Source: Fagopyrum homotropicum
Lineage: Eukaryota > Streptophyta > Magnoliopsida > Caryophyllales > Polygonaceae
DNA length: 64,000 nt
NCBI GenBank assembly: GCA_033239125.1
Contig: BSWB01000006.1
Location: 114,684,242-114,748,241 of the forward strand
Reading direction: 5' to 3'
Position numbers and translations under genes: made by a program. A model generated the notes under the pieces. It did no database searches. It saw nothing but the letters and a program-made list of their open reading frames with translations, and had not been told where the DNA came from. Numbering within the stretch: the stretch's first letter is position 1; each line of letters opens with the position of its first letter. Below, piece after piece: positions 1 through 10,800 of the stretch.

Positions 1-992
1 TAATCAATCTTTCATTTCACAAAAAATTAAACCTTAAAGAGTAAATCTTTTTCTCACGTAAATCTTATCTAATCTTTTCTAATTTTTTATAATATAAATT
101 GAAAATTAGAAAAAACGTATATAAATAAAAATTTAACGTAGATATTCTTTTTAGTTGTAACAAACCGTATAAAAAATCTAAAAAAAAAAAAAAATAGTAC
201 ATCGAAAGTTTTAATATAAATAAGTATTAAAACTTAACAAGATATGTTAAAATGGGAATCACGGTTAACATTCTACCACTTAACTCAATAAATATATATG
301 AATTTTTTTTATTATATAAGAATTAATGTTTTTGTTATATTTTTCGCTGTATATATATTTGTTTTTCATTCATACCTATTATCAAAAAACAATAAATTTT
401 TTAATATATATTTTTCTTAAATATATACAAATATAGGCTTATAATAGTAATATTTAATATCATATATATGTAATTGTTGTTAATATTAATAGTTGTATGA
501 TAGCCTTTAAAAAAAAATTTATGATTAATTATAAATTTAATTAAAAACAATTAATATTTTCAATACTACAACTTGAAGGTATAAAAATGCATACGATAAT
601 TGTTTATTTTTATTTTTTGCTTTAGTTTATATAATTGATTAAAATTGTTTTTTATGTTCATTCAATTTTGTTATCGGTAGTAGAACTCTTAATTTAGTCA
701 TTTATAAAACTATAAATTATATATTAAGTTTAATTAATGTAATAAAATATGATTTACTATTAATTTGTTAGTATTTTTTGTTATCTCTATAAATAATTTA
801 TATTAATATTGTAAAGAGAAATGCACTACAATAAAACTTATAAAATTAAAAATTTTGATTATCATAATATATATAACATATTTTTCTGATATATTTGTTA
901 TTATTGTTAGTTAATAAATTTAAAATTAAATACAATATCTTATATAAAAAGATATTTTAAATAAACCGTGCAGGGCACGGATAATATACTAG
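1..992 (+). mobile_element. Helitron 1, 3' portion and terminus
   Basis: AT-rich DNA without a credible ORF, ending in a classical plant Helitron 3' terminus. A perfect 6-bp hairpin (CCGTGC 966-971, loop AGG, GCACGG 975-980) is followed by eight bases and CTAG (989-992), with host T at 993. The paralogous block at 46733 continues without this element: A at 46732 directly precedes the same host sequence, which is the A^T site Helitrons use. The 5' TC end was not found and probably lies before the window. No Rep/helicase coding is visible, so this part is non-coding or the element is non-autonomous. Confidence 0.85.
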
Positions 993-1374
993 TATGTTTA
1001 CTGTATCACTTGTAATACTTGGGTTTTAGATCTTTTAAATTAATTGTTATTTTCCTGTACTTACAAGTTCAAAAAAATGATAGTCCACAAAGTGAGTAAT
1101 AAACTGGTATAAATTATAGTATAGTTAGATATGTAGATATTGAATGTGTTTTCTAATTTATAGAGTGAAAACATAATGTCATGTCAATAATTGAAAAAAC
1201 AATACAATCTAATATATTGAATTTATGAAATATATCATGTCCTTGACTTATCATCTTTTATTTGTTGAATAATTATTGTCTCCATATTCAAACTAAAAAA
1301 ATACTTGTATTAATTATTCAATAAAGAAATACAAGAATTTTGAAATAAAATCTACATATTTATTCGAAAGAGAA
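993..1374 (+). promoter_or_regulatory. Upstream region of RIP gene A, duplicated upstream of gene B
   Basis: This stretch is nearly identical to 46733-47115 upstream of gene B. A candidate TATA box (TATAAATTA) lies at 1108-1116 and at 46848-46856 in the copy. The region starts exactly where Helitron 1 ends, so in gene A the Helitron terminus is about 480 bp before the start codon and may have replaced distal promoter DNA. Transcription start and regulatory proteins cannot be told from sequence. Confidence 0.6.
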
Positions 1375-1461
1375 ATGTCTTACAAGATTCGTGTGAAAGG
1401 AGACTTTGTAAATGGCCTACAAGTAGAGAGCGATGAACTTGTTGACAATCACCAACATTAG
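1375..1461 (+). other. Upstream ORF (28 codons) before RIP gene A
   Basis: A 28-codon ORF starts at ATG 1375 and stops at TAG 1459-1461, 13 bases before the main ATG at 1475, in a different frame. The identical ORF is present before gene B (47116-47202). It could lower or condition translation of the RIP message, or simply reflect a young duplication. It resembles no family I know. Confidence 0.45.
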
Positions 1462-1474
1462 CAACTGAGAAGTC

Positions 1475-3582
1475 ATGCTTGGTTCACCACTTCGCTACCC
1501 TTTTCCGTCGGTAAGTGATCATGTGTATACTAGACTTGGGTCCGGTGTAGGGCAAACTGCAAACCATCGGTTTACTTAAATCGACGGTTTAGGTTTTCCG
1601 GCTTAGGTAAACAGGCAGTTCACGGTTTAGCTTTAAGTTTGTCAAACAAACAAGTAAATCTAAACAGGTCCGGTTAAACCGCCGGTTTGAGTATGTTTTT
1701 ATTTTTTATTTTAAAAGTGTTTAACCGCCGTTGGGTAATTTTTTATTATTTTATAAGTGGACAAAACCGGTTAGTTTTTATTTACATTTTTTCTAAATGA
1801 ACCAGTTCTAAGGTTAAACCTAAACCCTAGTTGAAACCTAGATTTAGGTTTGGACTAAGGCCAAATTTAAACCGACTAAACCGATAATATAATTTCAGTT
1901 TATGTTTATGTGTATATGAATAGCTTCAGGTAGCACGAAGCAAAACCCAGTCCAATGATCAAATCGACCGGATAGAGTTCAACTTCAGAAGAGACGACTA
2001 CAACAGAGATTTGATTGAAAAACTACGCGACAAGTTGCGAGAACCAAATCGTTACTCCCACAACCGTCCGGTCCTCCCACGACAAAACGCCGATACCCGG
2101 AATTGGATCGACGTGGCGCTATCAACTGATTGCAACACCGTCACTTTCAGGATCCAACGTGACAACCTCTACTTACACGGCTACCAATTGCCATGCGGTC
2201 AGTGGCTCGAGTTAGCTACAGATGGTCCTCATCTCATTCCGGGATCAATCTTCCTCGGCTTCACCGGAAGCTACATTGATCTCGAAAGAGTTGGACGAAG
2301 ATCCATAGTAGGAACTCAGGTAAGTCGGGACGGAGTCATAGGGGCGGTTGATCAGCTGGCGCAGACTGAGGACCGGATGTCTAGAGCACGTTCTGTGGCT
2401 CTAATGGTCATGGTGTTATGTGAAGCTACGAGGTTTCTTAAGATGTCAAGTTTATTCGCCAAAGTAATGCAGAGGGGAAGCACAACCACCGAGACAATTA
2501 CAGACTCGATGGTGAGGTTGTTCCGCGCTTGGGGCGATCTCTCGGGAAGGTTGCTTGGAGCTGACCGTCGTGTACCTGATCCTGAGAGTGAAAGACCCTA
2601 CTTTCCTCTTCCGAGAAATAGCCCCCTGAGAACAGATGATAATATAACATGTGCTCAAAACGCGGCTGATAACGTCGGACTCTTGTTGGGGCCGGCGGCC
2701 TCGGATAGTCAATCTAGTCTTTATCGAGCAGCCATGTACAATAGTAATGCGTATACTCCTAGAGGACAGCCGATTATGGAGGTGTTTTCGTTACAAACCC
2801 TCGACATCAACACCACTCTTGCAGGCGACATAACTGTTACCGACGGCTTAGGGCAGCAAACCCTTTTCCATGGTCAACAACGTGTTCAACCAGGAGACAC
2901 TTTGACCTTGAGTTTGCTTGATCGAGCCATCTCCTTCTGGGAGACCATTACGATCAACTATAACTTGACCGGAAAAACTAAGTTTGACCGAACCGATGAG
3001 TGGGACATACTCGAGGACGAAAGCCCATACGAAACCAGAAGTACTCGAGATCCTGGTCGTGCTCGTCGTCGTCTTGTCAAGTCTAGCGCTGAATCATACT
3101 ATTCGGGTTCCATGGCTCTAATCTACGATATATTCCCAGATGCATGGCAAGTGAAGTGGGAGGTGAAGATAGTCACCGGGGATGGCTATGATCCTATGAA
3201 TGTTTACGGGTCTGTGACCGTATCGTATACCTACAACGGTAACTATTACGAGACCAAGTTATTTTCGAGGTCGTCAGAACCGGGTTCAAACGTGATAGTG
3301 TACGAAGGACAATGCGTCCCGTTGATGAGGAACGCAACTGGGGTTCCACTCGACGTCGATGTGAACGTCGATCTCGATTTGTGGGACTACATTCATGTTT
3401 TTCCTGATCGATGTCTTGCAAAAGGACGATTAACTTGTCGATTTGGAGGTGGAGATCAGGTTACTGCTAAGCTCGTTGGTCGTAAGCTTGTCAAGGTTGT
3501 TGGCTCTGGAGGACGAGATAGAAACGGTTGTACTTCATCCGTCCAGGTCACTGCATTTTATTCATATGCGTCGCAAGACTAA
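1475..3582 (+). CDS. JIP60-like ribosome-inactivating protein, gene A
   Basis: Two exons, 1475-1510 and 1930-3582, with a GTAAGT..CAG intron at 1511-1929, give 562 residues. That is close to barley JIP60, a 60-kDa jasmonate-induced protein. Residues about 40-260 form an rRNA N-glycosidase (RIP) domain, which removes one adenine from 28S rRNA. The expected active-site residues are present: Tyr93, Tyr127, Glu177 and Arg180 in EATRF, and Trp213 in AWGDLS. Residues about 293-562 form a second beta-rich domain resembling the C-terminal part of JIP60-type proteins (probably DUF6598; named from memory). No signal peptide is seen, so the product is probably cytosolic. The ATG at 1475 was chosen because it is the only start that runs in frame through the splice. 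The single-exon frame alone lacks an ATG. A possible poly(A) signal lies at 3632-3637. Barley JIP60 is stress and jasmonate induced; this sequence does not show whether gene A is. Confidence 0.85.
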
Positions 3583-3927
3583 TAATTAGTCGATGCGCTT
3601 AATCTAGACGCACTATATGCATGCAATTTGTAATAAAATCACGGGTTCAGCCTATGCCCGGTTTAGTTGTTTGGTTTTCTAATGAAAGGACGCATGTTGT
3701 AACAGAGTGTTGAAACAGTCATGACAGATTGTTTGTTAATCCTTTGCCTCATGTATGAACATAAATCTAGTATGGATTCTCGACTTCTTGTTTGAGTTCT
3801 TTATTTGTAATCCAACATCAACATCATCAGATAGAGGCAAACGCAATCTTTCGATCTTCTTCACAAACTTCTAATTTCATTCTACTGTATGAATCATACA
3901 ACTGCTCAACATGATTATATATGTGCA
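3583..3927. other. 3' flank of RIP gene A, shared with gene B
   Basis: No gene. From about 3710 it aligns with 49182-49435 downstream of gene B, up to the point where Helitron 2 was inserted after A3927. A poly(A) signal candidate lies near its start. Confidence 0.7.
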
Positions 3928-4405
3928 CTAGTTGTCCAGCGCGTGGCTTGGTTTGTTACGTATGTTCGCTGGAATCGATAGGGAATCGACACGTCGAGCA
4001 TTGAAGAGCATTGAAGAGCGAAGTATTTTTATTCGCTCGTAAATAACTTTAATACGTATGTTAGTTGAAATCGAGTAGGGAATATTGGGACATCGACTAC
4101 ATATGTTAGTTCAAATCGAGTAGGGAATATCGGCACATCGACTGGAAAGACTTTCTAATGTAAGCTTATGCATAGACGAAAATTACTCCCCGATTGGCAT
4201 ATCAGCGTTGGAAGAGATTTCAAAAGAATCACATTTACTTGCTGCACTTTAATCTAGCAATATCTGCAATAAATACCTCAATATTAGCTTCTTGAACTTT
4301 GTATAGTATCAAAATCAGAAGGGAGAAACATAGATAACAGTGAGCAAGTGGTTGTATTGTTTTCCAAGGGAATGCTCTAATTTTGGCTTGAACTATAGGT
4401 GGGAA
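3928..4405. other. Helitron 2 3' region with short direct repeats
   Basis: No gene. A unit of about 46 bases beginning ACGTATGTTAGTTGAAATCG is repeated imperfectly between about 3957 and 4140, and a shorter GAGCATTGAA repeat lies at about 3998-4020. These are subterminal repeats of the Helitron 3' end. I see nothing further up to the CRINKLY4-like fragment. Confidence 0.5.
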
Positions 4406-4725
4406 ATCACGTCAATAAAATACTTATCACCAACACTAATCTCTAAGTACTGAGCTCTTTTGTCCATTGGCGAGGGACCCCATTTTGATGTAAACATTCC
4501 TTCCCCACCAATAAGGCTGATTTGATTCAAGTAACAACCCACAAACAAAACAATCATCCGCAGTCAAACCCGCAAAAGGAAAATGAACTAGAGTTCCATA
4601 AATAATGGCAGAATTGGAACCATAACAGCTCATAAGATGTGATCCATCTGCCTTCAACCCACAAAACACATGTCCATTCTCACCGTATGAGATTGCAATT
4701 GAAGACATGGAGACAAGCCCACATG
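4406..4725 (-). pseudogene. CRINKLY4-like receptor kinase fragment
   Basis: Reading down from 4725, about 95 residues match the start of the mature extracellular domain of ACR4/CRINKLY4-type receptor kinases: SMSSIAISYGENG, FCGLK.DGSHL, YGSNSAIIYGT, FVCGLL.ESNQPY.WG. This is the first part of the beta-propeller of RCC1-like repeats. A one-base frameshift precedes AQYLEISVGD (about 4440), and the similarity stops soon after. The signal peptide, the rest of the propeller and the kinase are absent, and its upstream side abuts an Athila-like LTR at 4726. CRINKLY4 genes act in epidermal differentiation, but this piece cannot. It is best read as captured by Helitron 2. Confidence 0.75.
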
Positions 4726-6098
4726 TGTTCGCCACTTAGCGTGCATGCAATCAAGCTTTAAATTTATAAAACTGAAATCAAGCAAGCGAACCCGCAGTGT
4801 ACGGATCGGCGTAGTAAAGCAAGAATTCCAAAGTATCGAACTCAGGGATTTGGGGGGAACAAATTCAGTTATAAATTGTCAAGCAAGTAAAAGGTAAAGC
4901 TTTGCAAATATAGGGGAAAACAGCAACCCTAAAGATCCAGGTATCTAATTGTGGCATCGATTCAAGATATACTTAAGATATAAGGACATAGTCGAGAACT
5001 GCAAAGGTATACGAATGTAAGGTAATGTACGGTGAAGTTCCAAAACCTTATATGACTTACCTAAGCACACTCTCTATAAAGGTTGTTGAGGCTTCAGTAT
5101 AGAAAGGATCTAAAGGTAGGAATTGATCCCAAATACCCTAACTTGTAACCCAAGGATCAAGGATCAAAATAGGCTCAAACGGTTAAGGTTGTGACACTCG
5201 GAACCGAAATAGAGGATGTTGAGTCTCACTATTACCTAGAAAAGGCAAGCCAAGGCTAGGTTAAATCAAATCTTTAACTTTGGATTAAAGTAAAAGCAAG
5301 GTTCGTAAACTGGGGAAAATCACGGGCAGATCTTGAGTTCCACGGCCGTGAAAGTCCAAGAACAGACCGTGGTTTAGGGTGTCGACGAAGTTTCTCTAAC
5401 TCTCAGGGTCCAATCTGTTTACGATCGATTTATCATCATCTAATTCACAACTATCAACCCTTCACCTTAGAATTGGTAAAGGGTTTTAGCCAACAATCGT
5501 CATTATAATATCAATATTCAAGTTTAAGAAGAATGAAAGATGAAAACCTTCGAAAACTCAATAAAACTCAAATCAATATCAAATCCACACACAAAGAAAA
5601 TAATGTATAACAGATTCGGAAACAAACACAAACCAATAACAATCCTTGATAAGAACGAAGAACGGGATGTCAATCCGTCTTCTATATCAAATCTAAGGAG
5701 AAAAGGCATAACTTTCTCCACAAGCAACCTCCGAATCCTCAAACCCTAATCGATCTTAATGTCGATCTCTGCGCTGATGCGTCGATGCCGAAATCTCTCT
5801 TTTTCAGCCTTTTTATAAGGTGAGAAAAAGATATCTTCTAGGCCCAATACATAGAAAACGTGGCAATTAATGATTCGCCAAAAGATTGCCCAAATTACGG
5901 TCTCAAGGGGTTCCACGACCGTGGAAATAGGGCGTGAAAATGATTACGGTGTCTTTAGCCTTCCACGACCATAATTTGTACCGTGTAACTCACTGGATTG
6001 CTCAAGGATCAAATCCACGTTCATAATGAAGGTTCCACGGCCGTGGAAGTGGCATTGCTTGGATTGGAGAGTCATATCACGCGTAAAACCATACATCA
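4726..6098 (-). mobile_element. Solo LTR, Athila/Tat-like
   Basis: Starts TGTTCGCCACTTAGCG and, up to about 5755, aligns with the LTRs at 29080 and 33974. The rest (U3 on the minus strand) differs. A plausible end is ...ATACATCA at 6098, giving TG..CA ends and about 1.37 kb. No target-site duplication is seen (ACATG left, TCTGA right), so the right end is tentative. It holds palindromes of the TTCCACGGCCGTGGAA type (6033-6048, degenerate near 5340 and 5920). Confidence 0.65.
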
Positions 6099-6719
6099 TC
6101 TGAAACAAGAACCATGAAAGCCAAAGCTATTGCTACAATTTTGCCTTTCCTAGTACTACACTTGTAGATCTTGAAGAGCAATATAACAAAACCTGTGAAC
6201 AGACTCCAATGGTAGTTCATTTACTCAAACGACTGAAATGCAAAGGGTAGATTCCCCACTATATTACGCCCATATAATCATTGATTCAGAACATACCTTA
6301 CAAATTAGTCAACGACAATTAATTTAGGGAAAACAAAACTTACCATAAAAACTAAAACCCAGATGAAAGAACCCCTTCAATCTTGAACACAAACATTTAT
6401 AAAAGTGTAATTTCATACAGAAATCAACGCTTTGTTTATTGACATTCATCGTACCGAAATCTATTTGGGTTTCAGTTCGAGCGGTTAGTTTTCTGCTTTG
6501 CTTCCTAGTTTCTTTCTTTTGTTCTTCATGAATGGTTTCATCACCACATATCAATAAAAAAAAGCTATAAACAATAATGGCCATCGTTTGCAACCATCTC
6601 ATATTCTGAATATCACTGATGAACAAAAGGAACAATGTTGAGGGGAGAAGGCGGGAAAAAGGCATACAAAATCAATTAATCAAATAAATATAGCAAGTGA
6701 ACTTGTACATATACCCCAT
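6099..6719. other. Helitron 2 filler, no recognisable gene
   Basis: A 113-codon minus-strand frame (6324-6665) is hydrophobic at the start and then charged, and matches no family I recognise. It may be intron or untranslated DNA of a captured gene. Nothing else is supported here. Confidence 0.4.
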
Positions 6720-7494
6720 CGAATGTTTGTGAAGACTACAGTGATGCAATCACTCCTCTTATTTTTCTCAACCCAATCCACTTAATCAGGTTCACTTTTG
6801 GCCTGCACAGAATAAAACCATGAGATATACAGCTTTAAAGTAACGCATATTATTATTTGGATATATAATGATAAGAAGCATTTACCTGCAATGTGTAGCT
6901 CTTTGACGGTGAAACGATCTTGAAACAAAAACGTAGATCAGACTGTTGAGTCATCCGTAATGGTCGATATCAAAAGGTTGACTATGTTGTGTGCAGTTGA
7001 CTTATCCTCATTTATGGGACTGTAGGAATGAGAACCTAGCCATCGACCAAACACTCCCTTGCAGGGATTTGAGTAAAGACTCTTCTGACCAGATTGACGA
7101 TATGCATTAGCTTGAAGATGATTAAAGTAGTGGTTAGCAAAATAATTTTATAATTGAATTACAGATGTTTAAAATGTTTTCCTCAACAAGCAAAGAAGCC
7201 CTGTTCCGTTGCTTGTAATAGTAAATTGGAAGACCGCTTCTGAAGATATCCTTCTCGGATTATTTGAACCTGAAACAATGACAACCAGGAAACATCAATC
7301 ACACTTTTTAGATATGGATATGGTCTACATTGACAAGACGAAGCACCTTTCCATTCACAGGAAACTCCATAACTTCTTCTATTGGTTTTGCGCCTCTAGA
7401 TAGAGATGGCAACTTATCAACAAGCGGCAAATCACGAGAGCCACTTGGAGGTTGCCTACTTCTCTGCATAACTTCTTCTATTAGTTTGGAATCC
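6720..7494 (-). pseudogene. ARF-GAP (AGD1-4/VAN3 class) PH-domain fragment
   Basis: Four minus-strand pieces follow the exon order of plant ARF GTPase-activating proteins with BAR-PH-ARFGAP-ankyrin layout. They are the BAR-PH linker SKLIEEVMQRSR (7290-7494, after an acceptor AG); the PH start VQIIREGYLQKRSSNL then YYYKQRNRAS (about 7160-7269); GRWLGSH and HNIVNLLISTI then SDLRFCFKIVSPSKSYTLQ (6886-about 7100); and a degraded SEPD.VD.EK (about 6720-6802). The RGDWKRRFF part of the PH domain is deleted, one frameshift precedes SDLRF, and CAA and TGG codons have become TAA and TGA. BAR, GAP and ankyrin parts are absent. In life this family regulates vesicle traffic; this piece is dead cargo of Helitron 2. 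Confidence 0.75.
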
Positions 7495-7502
7495 CTAAAA
7501 AC

Positions 7503-7679
7503 TGTAAAGAGAAACAATATTTTCCCTAGCTTATTCTAGTTACTTTTGTTAGCCTTTCGAGGATATACGTATTTCCTTTATTTTACGTTACTGTTATAGC
7601 TAAGTTTGTATATATTCCTTATTCCATTATGTAATATTCAGACTCTGATTTTATCAAAAACAAGAACATTGTTCTTTCA
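7503..7679 (+). repeat. Copia 1 5' LTR
   Basis: Begins TGTAAAGAGAAAC and ends TTGTTCTTTCA. Matches 12296-12472 with few differences. The primer-binding site TGGTATCAGG (7680-7689, initiator tRNA-Met) follows directly. Confidence 0.9.
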
Positions 7680-7829
7680 TGGTATCAGGCATTCAATCGA
7701 TCCTCAAAACCTAACACATTCCGCAAAACCTTCTAGAATATACGTATTTCCTTCATTTTATGTTAGCGTTATAACTACTTGCATCCTTCGGATCACCCCG
7801 GAAACTCCCTCATTTCGGTGATCCTCAAA

Positions 7830-10800
7830 GGAGAAAACAATTTTTTCGAATGAGAAAGAAATATTATCAATGCTTTTAGAGCTAAGCGAAAGCTCGGATT
7901 TATCAATGGTTCAATCAAGTGTCCTGAAGAAACGCCTGCTGAATTCCAACACTAGGGTCCAGTAAACTCGATGATAGTTGGATGGATACTCCAAACAATC
8001 GACTCTACTGTTCGATCCACAATATCAAATCTCGACTCCGCTCGAGAACCGTGGCCTGAACTCGGACAAAGATACTCAGTTAGCAATGGACCACGGATTC
8101 TCAAACTAAGAGCCGATATTGGTCAGTGCCGTCAAAATGGGCAGGCTGCTTCGATCTATTTTGGGCGTCTCCGGCGACTTTGGGACGAGTTGACTGCGGC
8201 ACTGCCGTCCTCCAAAGCAATATGTGCACCATGCACCAAGCTTTTGTTTGTAGAAAGGGATGAAGAACGAGTGCATCAATTTTTGATCGGGCTAGACAAT
8301 TCATTTCACAATCTTCGTTCTCATGTCATCTCCAAAGAAAGTTTGCCCTCTCTTAACAAAGTGTACTCCTTAGCTATACAGGAAGAATATACACATCTCG
8401 CACCAACAGAAACTGAAAACCGCCTCGATGCGATGGCATTGGTTGCTCGTTCCTCTCGCTCAATACAAGGTAAACCAGATAAATAGCATTTGGTTTGTTT
8501 TCATTGCAATAAAACAGGGCATGTTAAGGAACAGTTTTTCAAGATTGTGGGTTATCCGGAGTGGTGGAACAACGGCAAAGGAACGTCAAACTCGTTAACC
8601 GGTTCCAACAAACACTCAACCGTGCAGACTGCATCAACATCACGATCTTCGCAACCAACTAGTACTGCTCACGTCATGCGCACAACTGGACTGGCGTCTG
8701 TAGCCTCCAGCGGACAGCTCCGTGATACCGATCGATCTACAACGGGTGCATCATTGACGGATTCACAATGTAATGATTTGCTAGAAAATTTTAAGGATTT
8801 TCATGCAGCATCCAATGAGTCCATGTCATGTAACGAATCGAATTTATGGATTCTAGATAGTGGCACCTCGTTTCATATGACAGGTAACATTAATATGTTT
8901 ACAAAACTAAAATTGAAAAATATACACATTATTAAACTTCCTAATGGGACACCACATAACACATCTCAAGTTGGAGATATATGTCTAAGTCCATCTTTTA
9001 CATTATTTAATGTGTTATATTTTTCAGGTTTAACATGTAATTTAATTTCATTAGCATGTTTAGCTAGTGATTTTAATTGTATAATAACCTTAATATCAAA
9101 GGTTTGTGTTATACAGGATATTACTTCACGGATGCTGATTGGAGCGGGTGAACCCAAGGATGGCGTATTTTGGCTTTGTTTTTACAATTTTCCGTTTTTA
9201 ATATCAGCTGCTACGCGAGTAGATCCAACGGATAATTTGTCTTTACTATGGCATCAAAGACTTGGACATCCCGCTTTTGATTTTCAACTTTAACATTCTA
9301 TTCTTAATAAGAATATTTCTAGATCTATCAAAATTTCTCCTTGTGATATTTGTCATAAAGCCAAACAAACAAGATCGGCTTTTCCTAAAAGTATGTCACA
9401 CTCGGAGTCTACATTTGATCTTACATATTGTGATTTATGGGGGTCATACCGTTTTCCAACTATCTGCGGTGCAACCTATTTTTGAACTATAGTAGATGAT
9501 CATTCACGAATTACTTGGGTGTTTCTTTTTTAAAATCCAAATCCAAAGTTCTTCAAATTTTTCAACAATTTCTTAATAGGGTTCTAACACAATTTAATAA
9601 AAGTATTAAACGTGTTAGAAGTGATAACGGTTCAGAATTTATAAAACTCAAACAATTGTTTTTGGATAAAGGAATTATCCACGAAACATCTTGTACGTAC
9701 ACACCACAACAAAATGGTCGAGTTGTACGTAAACTTCGTCACTTAATCAATGTTGCACGTGCGTTACTTTTTCAATCTCATTTACCTATCCGTTTTTGGG
9801 ACATGCGGTGTTAGCAGCTTGTTATGTTATAAATCGAACTCCTTCTCCTATTCTAGAAAATAAATCCCCATTTGAAAAATTTTTCAATAAAACACCCGAG
9901 TACGACCATTTAAGAATTTTTCGTTGTCTTACTTACGCCTCAGTTTTACCGAGAAATTCCGATAATTTTCACATCGTTCCCGTAAGTGTGTTTTTATTGG
10001 ATATCCTAATAGTAATAAAGGGTGGCGTCTTTACGACATCGAAAATGACGTTATTTTTATATCAAGAGACGTTCGATTTTATGAGAAAATTTTTCCCTTT
10101 TTTAATCCAAATTCTAATTTTCTAAATCAAACTCATAATCCTCCTATAATTCCTGATGTCTTGTTAAACCCTAATACTCCTTCCAATTCTAATATTCCTA
10201 CAGGTAATGCCGCCGAGTTTGATATTCCTACTGACACATTTCCAAATTCTTCAACTTCTAATATTCAATCTCCTTTTTTATCTCCTTCGACTTATGGGAA
10301 TGAATTGTCTCCAGATTTTGATCCTTTAATTTCGGATAATCATACCTCCGATTCCCTTAATCTTCAATCTTTTTGTTCTCCTAATACTCGCCCACTGCAT
10401 CAGGAAAGAATATCTTCTCGGTTGCCTCTTTTGCCTGAGATTACGATCCCAAATCCGCAGGACCAATTGCTGGAATCTCCTTCCAATTCTACATCACATG
10501 ATTCAATCTCTCCTACCTTACCGAGCGTTAGTTCAGATACTTCTAGATCCCCTATTCTTGAACATTCTTCACCTCCCTTAAGAAGAAGTACACAATCAGT
10601 GATTCCAAACTCGAAATATAAAGATTTTTTTGCGGATCTCTCTTACAAAAATAAGCGATCTGCGGCTCCCCTCTTAAACCGGCACTAGGTAAATATTTCT
10701 ACCCTATTACCAATGCATCTTGTATCACTAACTTATCCTTCATACATGGGTTATGTACAAGCAAACAATAAAATACAAGATCCTTCCTCATACAAAGCTG

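Noticed and set aside
2452..2712. Minus-strand frame inside RIP gene A, and similar frames at 3194-3421, 48041-48259 and 48779-49006
   Set aside because: Shadows of the RIP coding frame on the other strand.
6324..6665. A 113-codon minus-strand frame
   Set aside because: No recognisable motif, no splice or start support; probably non-coding DNA of the Helitron cargo.
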